Below, piece after piece: positions 1 to 8,394 of a stretch of DNA of 64,000 nucleotides; position 1 is the stretch's first letter, and every line of letters starts with the position of its first letter. A model generated the notes under the pieces. That model saw nothing but the letters and a program-made list of their open reading frames with translations, searched no databases and was not told the DNA's origin. Source of the DNA: Mesobacterium_A hydrothermale (lineage in GTDB: Bacteria; Pseudomonadota; Alphaproteobacteria; Rhodobacterales; Rhodobacteraceae); the NCBI RefSeq assembly GCF_035818635.1, contig NZ_JAYLLH010000003.1, positions 169,199 to 233,198 of the forward strand. The letters are read 5' to 3'. Position numbers and translations under genes: made by a program.

Positions 1-702
1 GACAAACGCGCCGGCGATGCCCTGCCAGACCAGCCCCATGCGCCAGGTCAGGAGCAGCAGGAAGATCGCGCCGGTGCAGGGCCGGATCGCGACCGCGCCG
101 ATCAGCGCAAGCGCCTCTCGCAACGAGGTGACACGGGCGGCCTGATCCGCGGTCGGCCCGTGGGCGTGGCCACAGCCGCAGGTGTCGTCATTGACGTGAT
201 GGGCCGCAGGCGCCCGCACGGCGCGGCGCACCCCGCGCCAGACCAGCCACAGCCCGACCAGCGCGATGGCCCCATAGCTGGCGGGGGCCAGGATATCCTC
301 GGCCAGGTCGGTCAGGTGGGTGCGCGTCCAATCGAAGACCAACACCCCGGCATAGACCAGCGCGACAGCCGTTGCCGCCTGCGCCAGGCTGGACAGTACG
401 GCCAACGCGCCCAACCGTACCAAAGGCACCTGTCGCGCAACCCCGTAGCCACCGATCAGGATCTTGCCGTGCCCCGGTCCCGCCGCGTGAAAGAACCCAT
501 AGGCAAAACACAGGCCCAGCAGTGCCGTCAGCGCGCCGGGGTCACCCGCCCGAAGCGCGCGCAAACCACGCGCCAGGGCGTTCTGGGCATCGTGTTGCCC
601 GGCCTCGGCCCAACGCACGACCATCGTCGCCCCGCCGAATCCCCACAACCAAAGCGCCAGACCAAGCAGCCCCAGCGCGGCCAGGCTCAGGACAAGACGC
701 AT
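1..702 (-). CDS. Nickel/cobalt transporter, NicO/RcnA-like (3' part outside window)
   Basis: Integral membrane permease that probably exports Ni2+ or Co2+. The 234 visible residues start with a hydrophobic segment and contain the motif HAAGPGHGK (about residues 73-81), typical of the NicO family, then several further membrane segments. A histidine/cysteine-rich loop (CGCGHAHG) follows, a plausible metal-binding stretch. The reading frame stays open to base 1, so the C-terminus lies outside the window. The ATG shares one base with the stop of the upstream DUF1007 gene (TGATG), which implies translational coupling. DUF1007 proteins often accompany NicO transporters. Family call is firm; the metal is inferred. 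Confidence 0.85.
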   Translation of the reverse strand, partial: MRLVLSLAALGLLGLALWLWGFGGATMVVRWAEAGQHDAQNALARGLRALRAGDPGALTALLGLCFAYGFFHAAGPGHGKILIGGYGVARQVPLVRLGALAVLSSLAQAATAVALVYAGVLVFDWTRTHLTDLAEDILAPASYGAIALVGLWLVWRGVRRAVRAPAAHHVNDDTCGCGHAHGPTADQAARVTSLREALALIGAVAIRPCTGAIFLLLLTWRMGLVWQGIAGAFV

Positions 703-1337
703 CACCCGTCCATGCCGCAGGTCAGCAGGATCGTATCGGCATAGTGAATGCCGAGTTGCAGCACTTCGAACATGGCTTCGGGATCGGACTTGGTCAGGTT
801 CTCGACCGTTTCTGCGGCCACGTCCTTGTCCACCCGGTCGATCACGACGCGGCAGCCGTGGTCGGCGGTCACGTCATCGGTGACAGTATAGGCGACATAG
901 AATGTGGGATCGTATTGCAGGAAAGCCAGTTCCTCTGCGGGCGCAGGGCGGAACGTGCGGTGATGGCTGGCGACGATACGCCCGTCGACCACGTCGATGC
1001 CGGTCACCTCGGGGAAATCCAGCGGCTGCTTTTCACCGTTGCGGAACATGTAGAGATCGCCCTCGAACCCGTCTGGCCATTCGATCATGTCGAAGCCGCG
1101 CAGCTTGTCCAGTTCTGCCTGGGTCAGGTGCGCATCGCCATCGGGATCAAGGCCCATGTCCTCGAAGATCAGCAACGAAAAGAAATCGTCATAGGTCCAG
1201 GTGACCGAAATGCCGGTTGCCTGCCCCGCATCGTCGACGTCGATGTGCAAGGCGGTGTCGACGAAGATGTGCGGATGCGCCTGCGCCTGGACGGCGCAGA
1301 GGATCAGCGGCAGGGCAAGGAAAAGACGCGGTGTCAT
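702..1337 (-). CDS. DUF1007 family periplasmic protein
   Basis: A 211-residue protein of unknown biochemical role. The first 20 residues form a signal peptide (MTPRLFLALPLILCAVQAQA), and the mature part opens with HPHIFVDT, the hallmark start of DUF1007 proteins. The histidines at the new N-terminus could bind metal. It is co-transcribed with the downstream NicO-type nickel/cobalt permease (one-base overlap), so a periplasmic helper role in metal export or supply is inferred. The start at 1337 was preferred over the in-frame 1361 start because it places the signal peptide exactly at the N-terminus. Confidence 0.85.
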   Translation of the reverse strand: MTPRLFLALPLILCAVQAQAHPHIFVDTALHIDVDDAGQATGISVTWTYDDFFSLLIFEDMGLDPDGDAHLTQAELDKLRGFDMIEWPDGFEGDLYMFRNGEKQPLDFPEVTGIDVVDGRIVASHHRTFRPAPAEELAFLQYDPTFYVAYTVTDDVTADHGCRVVIDRVDKDVAAETVENLTKSDPEAMFEVLQLGIHYADTILLTCGMDG

Positions 1338-1461
1338 GCGCCACAGGTAAACCAGCCCCAAACGCCCCGCAAGATGGGTCGAACTGCACTTGGCAAGGTC
1401 CCGCCGGGCCAGACAGGCAGGTGCCCCGGGGCGTCGGACCCCGGGGCGTGCGTTGGCGCTG

Positions 1462-2484
1462 TCAGCTGGTGACGCGGCGCGACTCAGGGTGCAGCGCGGT
1501 GCCGAGGATGTGTTCCGACTTGTGGATCACATGGTTGGCGCCCCCCACGATCAGCGGGTCCGGAGGCGTGGCCACACGCGGGTCCTTGCCCGGGTAATCG
1601 AGGGTCGACAGGAAGTGCCGCATACAGTTCAGGCGGGCACGTTTCTTGTCGTTCGACTTGATGATGGTCCAAGGCGCGTCGGCGGTGTCCGTGTAAAAGA
1701 ACATCGCCTCTTTCGCTTCGGTATAGTCGTCCCACTTGTTCAGGCTGGCCTTGTCGATCGGCGACAGTTTCCACTGTTTCAACGGGTCGGTTTCGCGGCT
1801 TTGGAAGCGGGTGCGCTGTTCGTCCTGAGTGACAGAGAACCAGTATTTGTAAAGCCGGATCCCCGACCGCACCAGCATCCGTTCCAGATCGGGCGTCTGG
1901 CGCATGAATTCCAGGTAGTCGTTGGGTTCACAGAACCCCATCACCCGTTCCACGCCCGCGCGATTGTACCATGAGCGGTCATAGAGGACGATTTCGCCCG
2001 CGGTCGGCAGGTGCTGAATATAGCGCTGGTAATACCACTGGCCCTGCTCTTCCTCGCTGGGCTTGTTCAGGGCGACAACGCGCGCGGCGCGCGGGTTGAG
2101 GTGTTCGGTGAAGCGCTTGATCGTGCCTCCCTTGCCGGCGGCATCGCGGCCTTCGAACAGCATGACGAATTTCTGGCCGGTTTCCTGCGCCCAAAGCTGA
2201 ACTTTCAGCAACTCTGCCTGAAGTTTCGCCTTCTGACTCTCATAGCTTCGGCGCGGCATCTTCGTATCATAGGGATATTCGCCGGTTTCGAACGCATGGC
2301 GAATTTCGGCCGGCGTCGGGTGATGACCCGCAGGCCGTTTGGCTGCCGGTTTGACTGCAACGTCTGCTGCGGCCTCGGGGGCCGTGCCGTTGACCTCGGA
2401 GGGCAACGCCACCTTGGCGGCAGCCTTGGCATCGCTGGCGGTCGTGTGCTGCGCGTCGGTATTTGCGATGGCGTCTGCGGTCAT
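1462..2484 (-). CDS. ppk2: Polyphosphate kinase 2
   Basis: Cytoplasmic PPK2-family kinase that transfers phosphate between polyphosphate and nucleotides. The Walker A region is at residues 111-120 (EGRDAAGKGG), and the Walker B/lid region (YDRSWYNRAGVERV) at about 168-181. The 340-residue length includes an Ala/Pro-rich, probably disordered N-terminal extension of about 60 residues absent from minimal PPK2 enzymes. A good ribosome binding site (AAGGAGAC) precedes the ATG. It stands alone, with no ppk1 or ppx nearby. Whether it prefers GDP, ADP or AMP cannot be decided from these motifs. Confidence 0.93.
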   Translation of the reverse strand: MTADAIANTDAQHTTASDAKAAAKVALPSEVNGTAPEAAADVAVKPAAKRPAGHHPTPAEIRHAFETGEYPYDTKMPRRSYESQKAKLQAELLKVQLWAQETGQKFVMLFEGRDAAGKGGTIKRFTEHLNPRAARVVALNKPSEEEQGQWYYQRYIQHLPTAGEIVLYDRSWYNRAGVERVMGFCEPNDYLEFMRQTPDLERMLVRSGIRLYKYWFSVTQDEQRTRFQSRETDPLKQWKLSPIDKASLNKWDDYTEAKEAMFFYTDTADAPWTIIKSNDKKRARLNCMRHFLSTLDYPGKDPRVATPPDPLIVGGANHVIHKSEHILGTALHPESRRVTS

Positions 2485-2597
2485 GAGCGTCTCCTTGTCG
2501 CGTCCGGTTCATTTATTCTTGGTGCAAGAATAAAAGCGCGGCGCGCGGGCCGCCTTGAGATGCGTCAAGAAACTGTTACGAAACATGCGCGCGCCCC

Positions 2598-2626
2598 AAA
2601 AAACAAAAGGCGGGGGTGCCCCCGCC
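2598..2626 (-). terminator. Intrinsic terminator downstream of gapR
   Basis: Read on the minus strand, a perfect 8-bp stem GGCGGGGG/CCCCCGCC with a 2-base loop is followed by TTTTGTTTTTT. It lies about 70 bp after the gapR stop. Confidence 0.8.
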
Positions 2627-2661
2627 GTTTGTCGATTGTCGTCTGTCACGCGGATCCGCCC

Positions 2662-2701
2662 GGTTCAGGCTGGTGCAGGCCGGTTCAGCCGGGTTCAGGC
2701 C
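2662..2701. repeat. Four 10-bp tandem repeats at the gapR 3' end
   Basis: Four successive 10-mers, GGTTCAGGCT, GGTGCAGGCC, GGTTCAGCCG and GGTTCAGGCC, run across the last two codons and the stop codon (2695-2697) of gapR into the downstream spacer. Consensus GGTTCAGGCC. This looks like a short replication-slippage tract with no obvious function. Confidence 0.7.
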
Positions 2702-2952
2702 ATGCCCAGCGCGGCCTTGTACATTTCCAGAACCGCCTCTTCCTCGGCGATGTCGTCCTTGTCGCGTTTGCGCAACGCGATGACCTTGCGCATCACCTTG
2801 GTGTCATAGCCACGGCCCTTGGCCTCGGCCATCACTTCCTTCTGCTGTTCGGCGATCTCTTTCTTTTCGATCTCAAGCCGTTCGAAACGTTCGATGAAGC
2901 TGCGCAATTCGCCTGCGGCGATGCCATAGCTGTCGGTGCCTTGCTCGTCCAT
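2695..2952 (-). CDS. gapR: GapR family (DUF2312) nucleoid-associated protein
   Basis: An 85-residue, highly charged, all-helical protein of the DUF2312 family. The Caulobacter member, GapR, binds AT-rich, overtwisted DNA and helps replication and transcription. The sequence matches the family in length and in its core (FIERFERLEIEKKEI, then AKGRGYDTKVMRKVIALRK). It is a single-gene unit ending in a clear intrinsic terminator. The family is found mainly in alphaproteobacteria and supports the taxonomic call. Confidence 0.9.
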   Translation of the reverse strand: MDEQGTDSYGIAAGELRSFIERFERLEIEKKEIAEQQKEVMAEAKGRGYDTKVMRKVIALRKRDKDDIAEEEAVLEMYKAALGMA

Positions 2953-3072
2953 GGATACCTCCTGCCAACGGGGCCTTTTCGATACCCGGCCCGGTGCAGC
3001 CCTTCAAGGGGTTGCGACAGGGCGGCGATTGAATTATCCGCGCACCGGTCAGGCCCAGCCAAAGGACACGCC

Positions 3073-3288
3073 ATGCCGATCTTGATCTGGACGGGAACCG
3101 GGATCGCCCTGCTGGGGCTTATCGGACTGGTGCTGAGCATCGTCAAGGTCGCCAGCGCCCGCCGTGCCAACCTGTCGGATGACGAAATGCGCGAGGCCGT
3201 GCGCAAGGCGATGCCGCTGAACATGGGCGGGCTCTTCGTTGCGGTGATCGGCCTGATGGCCGTGATCGTCGGCGTGTTCCTGGGCTGA
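3073..3288 (+). CDS. Small two-helix membrane protein
   Basis: A 71-residue protein with one hydrophobic helix at residues 5-25 and another at 51-70, separated by a charged loop (ARRANLSDDEMREAVRKAMP). A Shine-Dalgarno-like AAAGGA precedes the ATG. I do not recognise a characterised family. It is convergent with the FadB-like gene, with only 6 bases between the stop codons. Confidence 0.65.
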   Translation: MPILIWTGTGIALLGLIGLVLSIVKVASARRANLSDDEMREAVRKAMPLNMGGLFVAVIGLMAVIVGVFLG

Positions 3289-3294
3289 CGCGCG

Positions 3295-5280
3295 TCAGCC
3301 GTTCAGCGATCCGAATCCGCGACCGTTCTTCACCAGGTCATTGACCAGCTTGTGAGGCTCCCAGAACGCATCGTCGGGGTGATCGAAGGCGTTCATCGCG
3401 CGCACCGCGGTAAACAGGCCCATCAGGTCGGCGGCCATCATCGGCCCTCCGCGCCAGCGCGGAAAATCCATCGCGTACATGCAGACCACGTCGATATCGG
3501 ACGGATACGCCGCCCAGCCATCGGCCAGAATACGCGCGCCTTCGTTCGCCATTGCCGCCACGATCAGCGCCTGTGCCGTGGCCTTGGACATGCCGCGATG
3601 TGCCGGGCGTACGGCGTTGACCGCCCCCAGCACGGCACGCGACGGCTTGGGCCCCTGCCCGGTGGGATAATCATAGAACCCGCCGCCCTGCCCACGTCCG
3701 CGTCGTCCCGCCGCCATAATGACCGAGGTCCAGTTTTGCGCGCCCTTGGCCCGTACCAGCGACGCGGTTGGTTCCAGCCCCAAAAGGTCGCGCAGTTGGA
3801 ACGGCGGACGCCGCCACCCCCAGGACAGCATCGCCGCGTCAACCTCGTAGGGTGACAACCCGCTGTCGACCAGCGCGTCGGCGGCGCGGTGACAGGCGGC
3901 CAGCATCCGCTCGGCAATGGTTACGCCGCCCGAAACGGTGTGCACCGCAAGGCGGTTGAGTTTTTGCGCCAGCAAAAAGGCGGCATCCAGTTGCGCATCG
4001 TTGGCATTGGGGCCTTCGACCACCTCGACCAGGCGGCTGAGCGTGACCGGTGGTGTAAAGCGCAGCCCGACCTGATCGACGCCGCCGGCAAAGCACACCA
4101 GCCGCGGCGTGCGGTCCGGGACCGGCACCGCCCCCTGCCCGCGCGCGGCGTGCAACACGATCCCGGCACGGGTGACCATCTCGGCGCTCAGACCCTGCGA
4201 CAGCCGCGCCAACGCCTTGTCGCGCCCGGCGGTGTCCAGCCGTCCGACTGCGATCGTCTGATCCAAGGTCTGGCGCAGACGGGTGTGGCAATCGTGCAGC
4301 AGTTGCGAGTCCTGTACGCCCCAGTCGACCCGCAGCCCCGCCAGCAGCAGCGCCGCCGCAATCTGTGTGGCCAGACCCCCGGCGCCCAGCACTGCCACGG
4401 TGTCAAGTGTCAGCCCTTCGGCCTGTGGTTTCGCCGTTTGCGAAATCCGCCGTTCGGCAAAAAACGCATGGCGTAGTGCGCGCGACTGGTCGGAAACCAC
4501 GCTGGCCTCGTAGGCGGCGCGTTCATATTCCGAACCGGCGTCGAAGGGCAGCAGCGCCGCGGCCTCGACGCAGTTCACAATTTCCGCCGGGGCGGTTTCG
4601 GGCTGACCTTCGATCTGGGCCCGGCGGCGAACGAAGTCTTGCTGGTACGCGGCAAACCCTGCCAGCGCCTCTCGGCGGTCGCGGGTCGGGCGCGGACCGA
4701 CATCTGCGTCGCGAAGCGATCGGCAGAACGCCTGTCCGGCCTTCAACGGGGGTTGATCGTCCAGTCGGTCGATCAGGCCCTTCAGCGCCACATCGCGCAC
4801 TGACCGGCTTGCGCCGGACAAGAGCAAATCCAGTGCCGCCTTTGGCCCGACCAGCCGCGGCAACCGCTGTGAGCCGCCGGCCCCGGGCACAAGGCCCAGC
4901 TTGACTTCCGGCAGGCCGACCTGCGTTGCGGGATGAGCAACGCGATAGTGCGCGGCCATCGCCAGTTCCAGCCCCGGCCCCAGCGCCAGCCCGTGCAGCG
5001 CGGCGACGACCGGTTTCGGACTGATTTCCAGACGCTGGCAAAGCTCTGCCAAGGGCGCGGCATCGCCATCGCTGTTGAACTCGGCGATCTCGGTGCCGGA
5101 ACAGAACACGCGACCCTCACCGATCAGCAGGATTTCAGACACTGCCGGATCGTCCAGCGCCTGTGTAAGCTGCGTGTCCAGCGCCAAGATAACCGCCGGG
5201 GTCAGCGCATTGACCGGCGGGTGATGCAGCAACATCACCGCTACGCCATCAATCACGCTGTATTTGCCTGTCTCTGCCAT
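3295..5280 (-). CDS. FadB-like enoyl-CoA hydratase / 3-hydroxyacyl-CoA dehydrogenase fusion
   Basis: Multifunctional beta-oxidation protein, 661 residues. The N-terminal crotonase domain (about 1-190) keeps both acidic residues expected for hydration: E105 in GPGLELAMAAHYR and E125 in LPEVKLG. The dehydrogenase half (about 290-660) is degenerate. The nucleotide-binding loop reads GAGGLA instead of GxGxMG. The catalytic His of GxHFFNP is replaced by Arg407 (GLRFTPP), although E419 of LVEVV is kept. The Asn of the GFIxNR motif is replaced as well (GVTIAER). It may be mainly a hydratase. The start at 5280 was chosen over an in-frame ATG 33 bases upstream because the domain begins right after it. 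Confidence 0.85.
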   Translation of the reverse strand: MAETGKYSVIDGVAVMLLHHPPVNALTPAVILALDTQLTQALDDPAVSEILLIGEGRVFCSGTEIAEFNSDGDAAPLAELCQRLEISPKPVVAALHGLALGPGLELAMAAHYRVAHPATQVGLPEVKLGLVPGAGGSQRLPRLVGPKAALDLLLSGASRSVRDVALKGLIDRLDDQPPLKAGQAFCRSLRDADVGPRPTRDRREALAGFAAYQQDFVRRRAQIEGQPETAPAEIVNCVEAAALLPFDAGSEYERAAYEASVVSDQSRALRHAFFAERRISQTAKPQAEGLTLDTVAVLGAGGLATQIAAALLLAGLRVDWGVQDSQLLHDCHTRLRQTLDQTIAVGRLDTAGRDKALARLSQGLSAEMVTRAGIVLHAARGQGAVPVPDRTPRLVCFAGGVDQVGLRFTPPVTLSRLVEVVEGPNANDAQLDAAFLLAQKLNRLAVHTVSGGVTIAERMLAACHRAADALVDSGLSPYEVDAAMLSWGWRRPPFQLRDLLGLEPTASLVRAKGAQNWTSVIMAAGRRGRGQGGGFYDYPTGQGPKPSRAVLGAVNAVRPAHRGMSKATAQALIVAAMANEGARILADGWAAYPSDIDVVCMYAMDFPRWRGGPMMAADLMGLFTAVRAMNAFDHPDDAFWEPHKLVNDLVKNGRGFGSLNG

Positions 5281-5398
5281 GCCACTGCCCCGCCTTGGCG
5301 GCACACCAGGCACCGCGCGGTTCTTGCAGCGCGTGTACCCCGCGCCATTGCAGACAGTAGAATCGAACTTGCCCGGTTAGGCAAGGCATTGCTGGATG

Positions 5399-5611
5399 TC
5401 AGACCGGCATGTTGTCGAAGCCTGATTCGACCTCGTCCTCGACCAGATCGTGCAGACGAGCCTTGTCTGCCTCAGAAATAGGCAGCCCTTCTGCCTCCAT
5501 CCGGGCGACGAGGGTTTCGACCTCTCCGACCAACTTGGCGCGGGTTTCGAAATCGGCGTCGGGAAAGATCGCTTCAAGCGCATCAAGCCGGGATTTGAGC
5601 GTGTCGTTCAT
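5399..5611 (-). CDS. Conserved-looking small acidic protein, unknown function
   Basis: A 70-residue, acidic, predicted helical protein (starting MNDTLKSRLDALEAIFPDAD). The ATG is preceded by AAAGGGAAGG. No cysteine motif, signal peptide or membrane segment is present. It sits between the FadB-like gene and the DksA-like gene on the same strand, about 58 bases after the latter. I do not recognise the family. Confidence 0.6.
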   Translation of the reverse strand: MNDTLKSRLDALEAIFPDADFETRAKLVGEVETLVARMEAEGLPISEADKARLHDLVEDEVESGFDNMPV

Positions 5612-5669
5612 CGTGGCCTTCCCTTTCATTTCCCTGTCGGACAACCCTGCCGGACAGCGGTTCAATACC

Positions 5670-6005
5670 TCAGGCGCGGTGCGCCTCGTGGCGCGATGCG
5701 CAGGCATGGCACAGTGGCGTTTCGGGCAAGACATTCAATCGCTCTGCCGCGATTTCTGCCCCGCATTCAACGCAATAACCATACTCACCATCTGTCATAC
5801 GCTTGAGCGCGGCGAGGATACGGGCAATCTCTGCCTGACCGGCGGCGCCCAGGCTTTCCAGCACTTCCTCGCCCTCGCGTTCGACGGCCAGTTCTTCCCA
5901 GTCCTTGGAATGCTCGGCCCCCAGTTCGGCCTCGACATGCTCCAACCGGCCACCCAGTTCCTTGAGCCGCCTGAGCATCTTAATTTTGTAGCCGTGATGA
6001 GACAT
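5670..6005 (-). CDS. DksA/TraR-type zinc-finger protein
   Basis: A 111-residue protein with an N-terminal helical hairpin (about residues 5-70) and a C-terminal DksA-type zinc ribbon: CVECG, 17 residues, then CHAC. Members of this family act on RNA polymerase through its secondary channel; this short form resembles the many small alphaproteobacterial DksA paralogs rather than full-length DksA. The ATG at 6005 has AAGGAG at good spacing, so it was preferred over a GTG two codons upstream. It is divergent from the MBL-fold operon, with a 133-bp shared regulatory region. Confidence 0.85.
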   Translation of the reverse strand: MSHHGYKIKMLRRLKELGGRLEHVEAELGAEHSKDWEELAVEREGEEVLESLGAAGQAEIARILAALKRMTDGEYGYCVECGAEIAAERLNVLPETPLCHACASRHEAHRA

Positions 6006-6092
6006 GGTCACTCCTTCTTGAGCCGAAGATGACTATATGAGCGGTCGGGGCCGGATCACTTTGACGCAGGTCAAGCGAAGGCTTCTCTTGAA

Positions 6093-6110
6093 ACACATTC
6101 AAACATGTGT
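6093..6110. promoter_or_regulatory. Inverted repeat, candidate ArsR-type (persulfide-sensor) operator
   Basis: ACACAT, six bases (TCAAAC), ATGTGT: a perfect 6-bp inverted repeat 29 bp upstream of the MBL-fold gene start and just before its GGAGG. Related inverted repeats lie upstream of soxE, soxB, soxX and between soxV and soxS. An ArsR-family persulfide sensor (SoxR, encoded at 43491) is the inferred binder. Confidence 0.5.
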
Positions 6111-6138
6111 ATATGACTTAACAAAACGGAGGATTCTC

Positions 6139-7002
6139 ATGTCACCTGAAGTCACAGCTTTCTTTGACCCCGCCACATTCACCATTTCCTATGTCGTCAA
6201 GGACCCCGAAGGCAGCAGCTGCGCGATCGTCGACAGCGTGCTGGACTTTGACTATTCGTCGGGCCGCACCGACACCCGATCGGCGGATGCCGTGATCAAG
6301 TTCGTTCAGGACAACAACCTGAACGTCGAATGGCTGCTGGAAAGCCACGTCCACGCCGATCACCTGTCGGCGGCGCCCTATATTCAGGAACGCGTTGGCG
6401 GCAAGATCGGCATCGGCGACCGCATCACCGTGGTGCAGGACACCTTTGGCAAGGTCTTCAATGAAGGCACCGAATTCCAGCGCGACGGCTCTCAGTTCGA
6501 CAAGCTGTTCGTCGAAGGCGACAGCTTCATGATCGGCCAGATGCGCGGCGACGTGCTGCACACCCCCGGCCACACCCCGGCCTGCCTGACCTACGTCATC
6601 GGCGACGCGGCCTTTGTCGGCGACACGCTGTTCATGCCCGACTTCGGCACCGCGCGCTGCGACTTCCCCGGCGGTTCGGCGGAAACGCTGTACAACTCGA
6701 TCCAGAAGATCCTGGCCCTGCCGGACGAAACCCGCATTTTCGTTGGCCACGACTACAAGGCGCCGGGCCGCGACGTCTACGCGTGGGAAACCACCGTGGG
6801 CGAGCAGAAAGCCAAGAACATCCACGTCGGCGAAGGCAAGGACGAGGGCGAATTCATCAAGATGCGCACCGAACGTGACGCAACCCTGGCCATGCCCAAG
6901 CTGATCATCCCGTCGCTGCAGGTGAACATGCGCGCGGGCCAGATGCCGGAACCTGACGAGCACGGCGACGTGTTCCTGAAGGTACCCGTCAACAAACTCT
7001 GA
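6139..7002 (+). CDS. MBL-fold hydrolase, persulfide dioxygenase-like (Blh-type)
   Basis: A 287-residue metallo-beta-lactamase-fold enzyme. The metal site HxHxDH is at residues 70-75 (HVHADH), followed by GHTP, VGDTLFMPDFGTARCDF and VGHDY. This pattern matches the ETHE1/Blh group of glutathione-persulfide dioxygenases, which oxidise persulfide to sulfite in the cytoplasm. It is the first gene of an operon with two YeeE/YedE transporter halves and a TIGR01244 sulfur transferase, the same set found in bigR operons. A strong GGAGG precedes the ATG. An inverted repeat upstream suggests control by an ArsR-family sensor. A decayed relative is at 58566-59110. Confidence 0.85.
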   Translation: MSPEVTAFFDPATFTISYVVKDPEGSSCAIVDSVLDFDYSSGRTDTRSADAVIKFVQDNNLNVEWLLESHVHADHLSAAPYIQERVGGKIGIGDRITVVQDTFGKVFNEGTEFQRDGSQFDKLFVEGDSFMIGQMRGDVLHTPGHTPACLTYVIGDAAFVGDTLFMPDFGTARCDFPGGSAETLYNSIQKILALPDETRIFVGHDYKAPGRDVYAWETTVGEQKAKNIHVGEGKDEGEFIKMRTERDATLAMPKLIIPSLQVNMRAGQMPEPDEHGDVFLKVPVNKL

Positions 7003-7017
7003 CACAGACACGACTTT

Positions 7018-7050
7018 CCCCGGGGGCGGGCGCGCGAACCCGCCCCCGGG
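7018..7050 (+). other. Strong intra-operon hairpin
   Basis: A perfect 12-bp stem, CCCGGGGGCGGG/CCCGCCCCCGGG with an 8-base loop, lies between the MBL gene and the first YeeE gene. There is no T-tract, so it probably protects or attenuates the transcript and sets a higher level for the enzyme than for the transporters. Confidence 0.7.
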
Positions 7051-7088
7051 ACTTCAACAAGAAAAATACAGGACGTTAGGAAACGTAT

Positions 7089-7514
7089 ATGCAACAGGAC
7101 TGGATTTGGGGGCTGATCGGCGGCTTGCTGATCGGCACCGGCGGAGCCTTTTACCTGCTGTTCAACGGCCGCATCATGGGTGCCTCTGGCATCATCGGCG
7201 GTTTGGTGGATGGCAGTGCCGGCAATACCAAGTGGGAACGGGTCGCCTTTCTGATCGGCGTGTTCCTGCTGCCGATCATCCTTTACCCGCTGTACCGCGA
7301 GGTAAACCCGCACATCACCGATAACTTTGCCGTTCTGGTCGCCGCTGGCCTTTTGGTGGGCGTCGGCACACGGTTTGCCAATGGCTGTACCTCGGGGCAC
7401 GGGGTCTGCGGCATGTCGCGCCTTTCGGTGCGCGGCTTCGTCGCCACCTGCTGCTATATTTTCGCCGGCGGCGTCGGCGTCGTCATCTTCCGTCACATCC
7501 TGGGGGTCATCTGA
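7089..7514 (+). CDS. YeeE/YedE family half-transporter (PmpA-like)
   Basis: A 141-residue polytopic membrane protein of the YeeE/YedE (sulf_transp) family, about half the length of the fused forms. It contains the family cysteine motif GTRFANGCTSGHGVCGMSRLS (about residues 93-113, written here as the core). Members move thiosulfate or other reduced sulfur species across the inner membrane. It pairs with the following gene, whose start overlaps its stop by one base (TGATG), so the two probably form one two-part channel. Operon partners: persulfide dioxygenase-like enzyme and sulfur transferase. Confidence 0.85.
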   Translation: MQQDWIWGLIGGLLIGTGGAFYLLFNGRIMGASGIIGGLVDGSAGNTKWERVAFLIGVFLLPIILYPLYREVNPHITDNFAVLVAAGLLVGVGTRFANGCTSGHGVCGMSRLSVRGFVATCCYIFAGGVGVVIFRHILGVI

Positions 7515-7954
7515 TGTTGCGTATGGTTGGAGCATTCATTGCAGGCGGCTTTTTCGGGGGCGGCCTGTTTATTTCCGGCATGACCGATACCACCAAGGTG
7601 CAGGGCTGGCTGGACGTGTTCGGCGCCTGGGATCCGACCCTGGCCTTCGTCATGGGCGGCGCGATGATCCCGATGTTCATCGCCTGGGCCATCGTGCGGC
7701 GTCGGACGACGTCGGTGCTGGGCACCACCTTCCCGCCGAAACCGTCGACCAAGATCGACCGGAACCTTGTGGCCGGGTCGCTGATGTTCGGCATGGGCTG
7801 GGGCCTTGCGGGCCTGTGCCCGGGGCCGTCGATCGCGGCGCTCAGCTATGGCGGCACGGGGCTTTATGTCTTTGTCGCCGCGATGATCACCGGCATGGCA
7901 ATCGCACCGTTCCTGCGCACCCGTCTGCTGGAACGCGCGGTCCCGGCGGAATAA
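7514..7954 (+). CDS. YeeE/YedE family half-transporter (PmpB-like)
   Basis: A 146-residue membrane protein, the partner half of the preceding gene. It opens with a glycine-rich membrane segment (AGGFFGGGLFISGM), and carries the second conserved cysteine motif GWGLAGLCPGPS at about residues 96-107. Translation is coupled to the upstream half by a one-base overlap. In bigR-type operons such paired proteins are thought to export or import reduced sulfur compounds. The direction of transport cannot be read from the sequence. Confidence 0.85.
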   Translation: MLRMVGAFIAGGFFGGGLFISGMTDTTKVQGWLDVFGAWDPTLAFVMGGAMIPMFIAWAIVRRRTTSVLGTTFPPKPSTKIDRNLVAGSLMFGMGWGLAGLCPGPSIAALSYGGTGLYVFVAAMITGMAIAPFLRTRLLERAVPAE

Positions 7955-7958
7955 CCCC

Positions 7959-8381
7959 GTGATCCCGCTTTCGGACCGCTACAGCGTTTCACCGCAAATC
8001 AGCGCCGAGGATATCCCGTCGATCAAATCGGCGGGATTTTCCACGATCATCTGCAACCGCCCGGATTTTGAAGTGCCGCCTGACCTGCAGGCCGATACGA
8101 TCCGCGCGGCCGCCGAAGCCGCCGGGCTGCGGTTCGAGGTCCTTCCGGTCACGCACCAGGGGATGACACCGCAAACCATCGCGCGACAGATGGAACTGAC
8201 CGAGGCCTCGGATGGTCCGGTACTGGCCTATTGCAATTCCGGTACCCGCAGTTCCGTGGTCTGGGCCCTTGGTCAGGTCGGGAAGATGTCGGTGGACGAC
8301 ATCCTGACCGCCACCCGCAACGCCGGATACAACCTGGACGGTTTGAAGCCCACGTTGATGGCCCTGAGCCAACGCGGCTGA
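7959..8381 (+). CDS. TIGR01244 family sulfur transferase / phosphatase-like protein
   Basis: A 140-residue cytoplasmic protein resembling the N-terminal domain of Blh proteins (beta-lactamase hydrolase-like, dual-specificity-phosphatase fold). The active-site loop is YCNSGTRSS with Cys92 as nucleophile, the position used to carry sulfane sulfur or phosphate. In some bacteria this domain is fused to the persulfide dioxygenase; here it is the last gene of the same operon, four bases after the second YeeE half. It begins with GTG. The sulfur role is inferred from the neighbours. Confidence 0.8.
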   Translation: MIPLSDRYSVSPQISAEDIPSIKSAGFSTIICNRPDFEVPPDLQADTIRAAAEAAGLRFEVLPVTHQGMTPQTIARQMELTEASDGPVLAYCNSGTRSSVVWALGQVGKMSVDDILTATRNAGYNLDGLKPTLMALSQRG

Positions 8382-8394
8382 GGTATGACACGCG

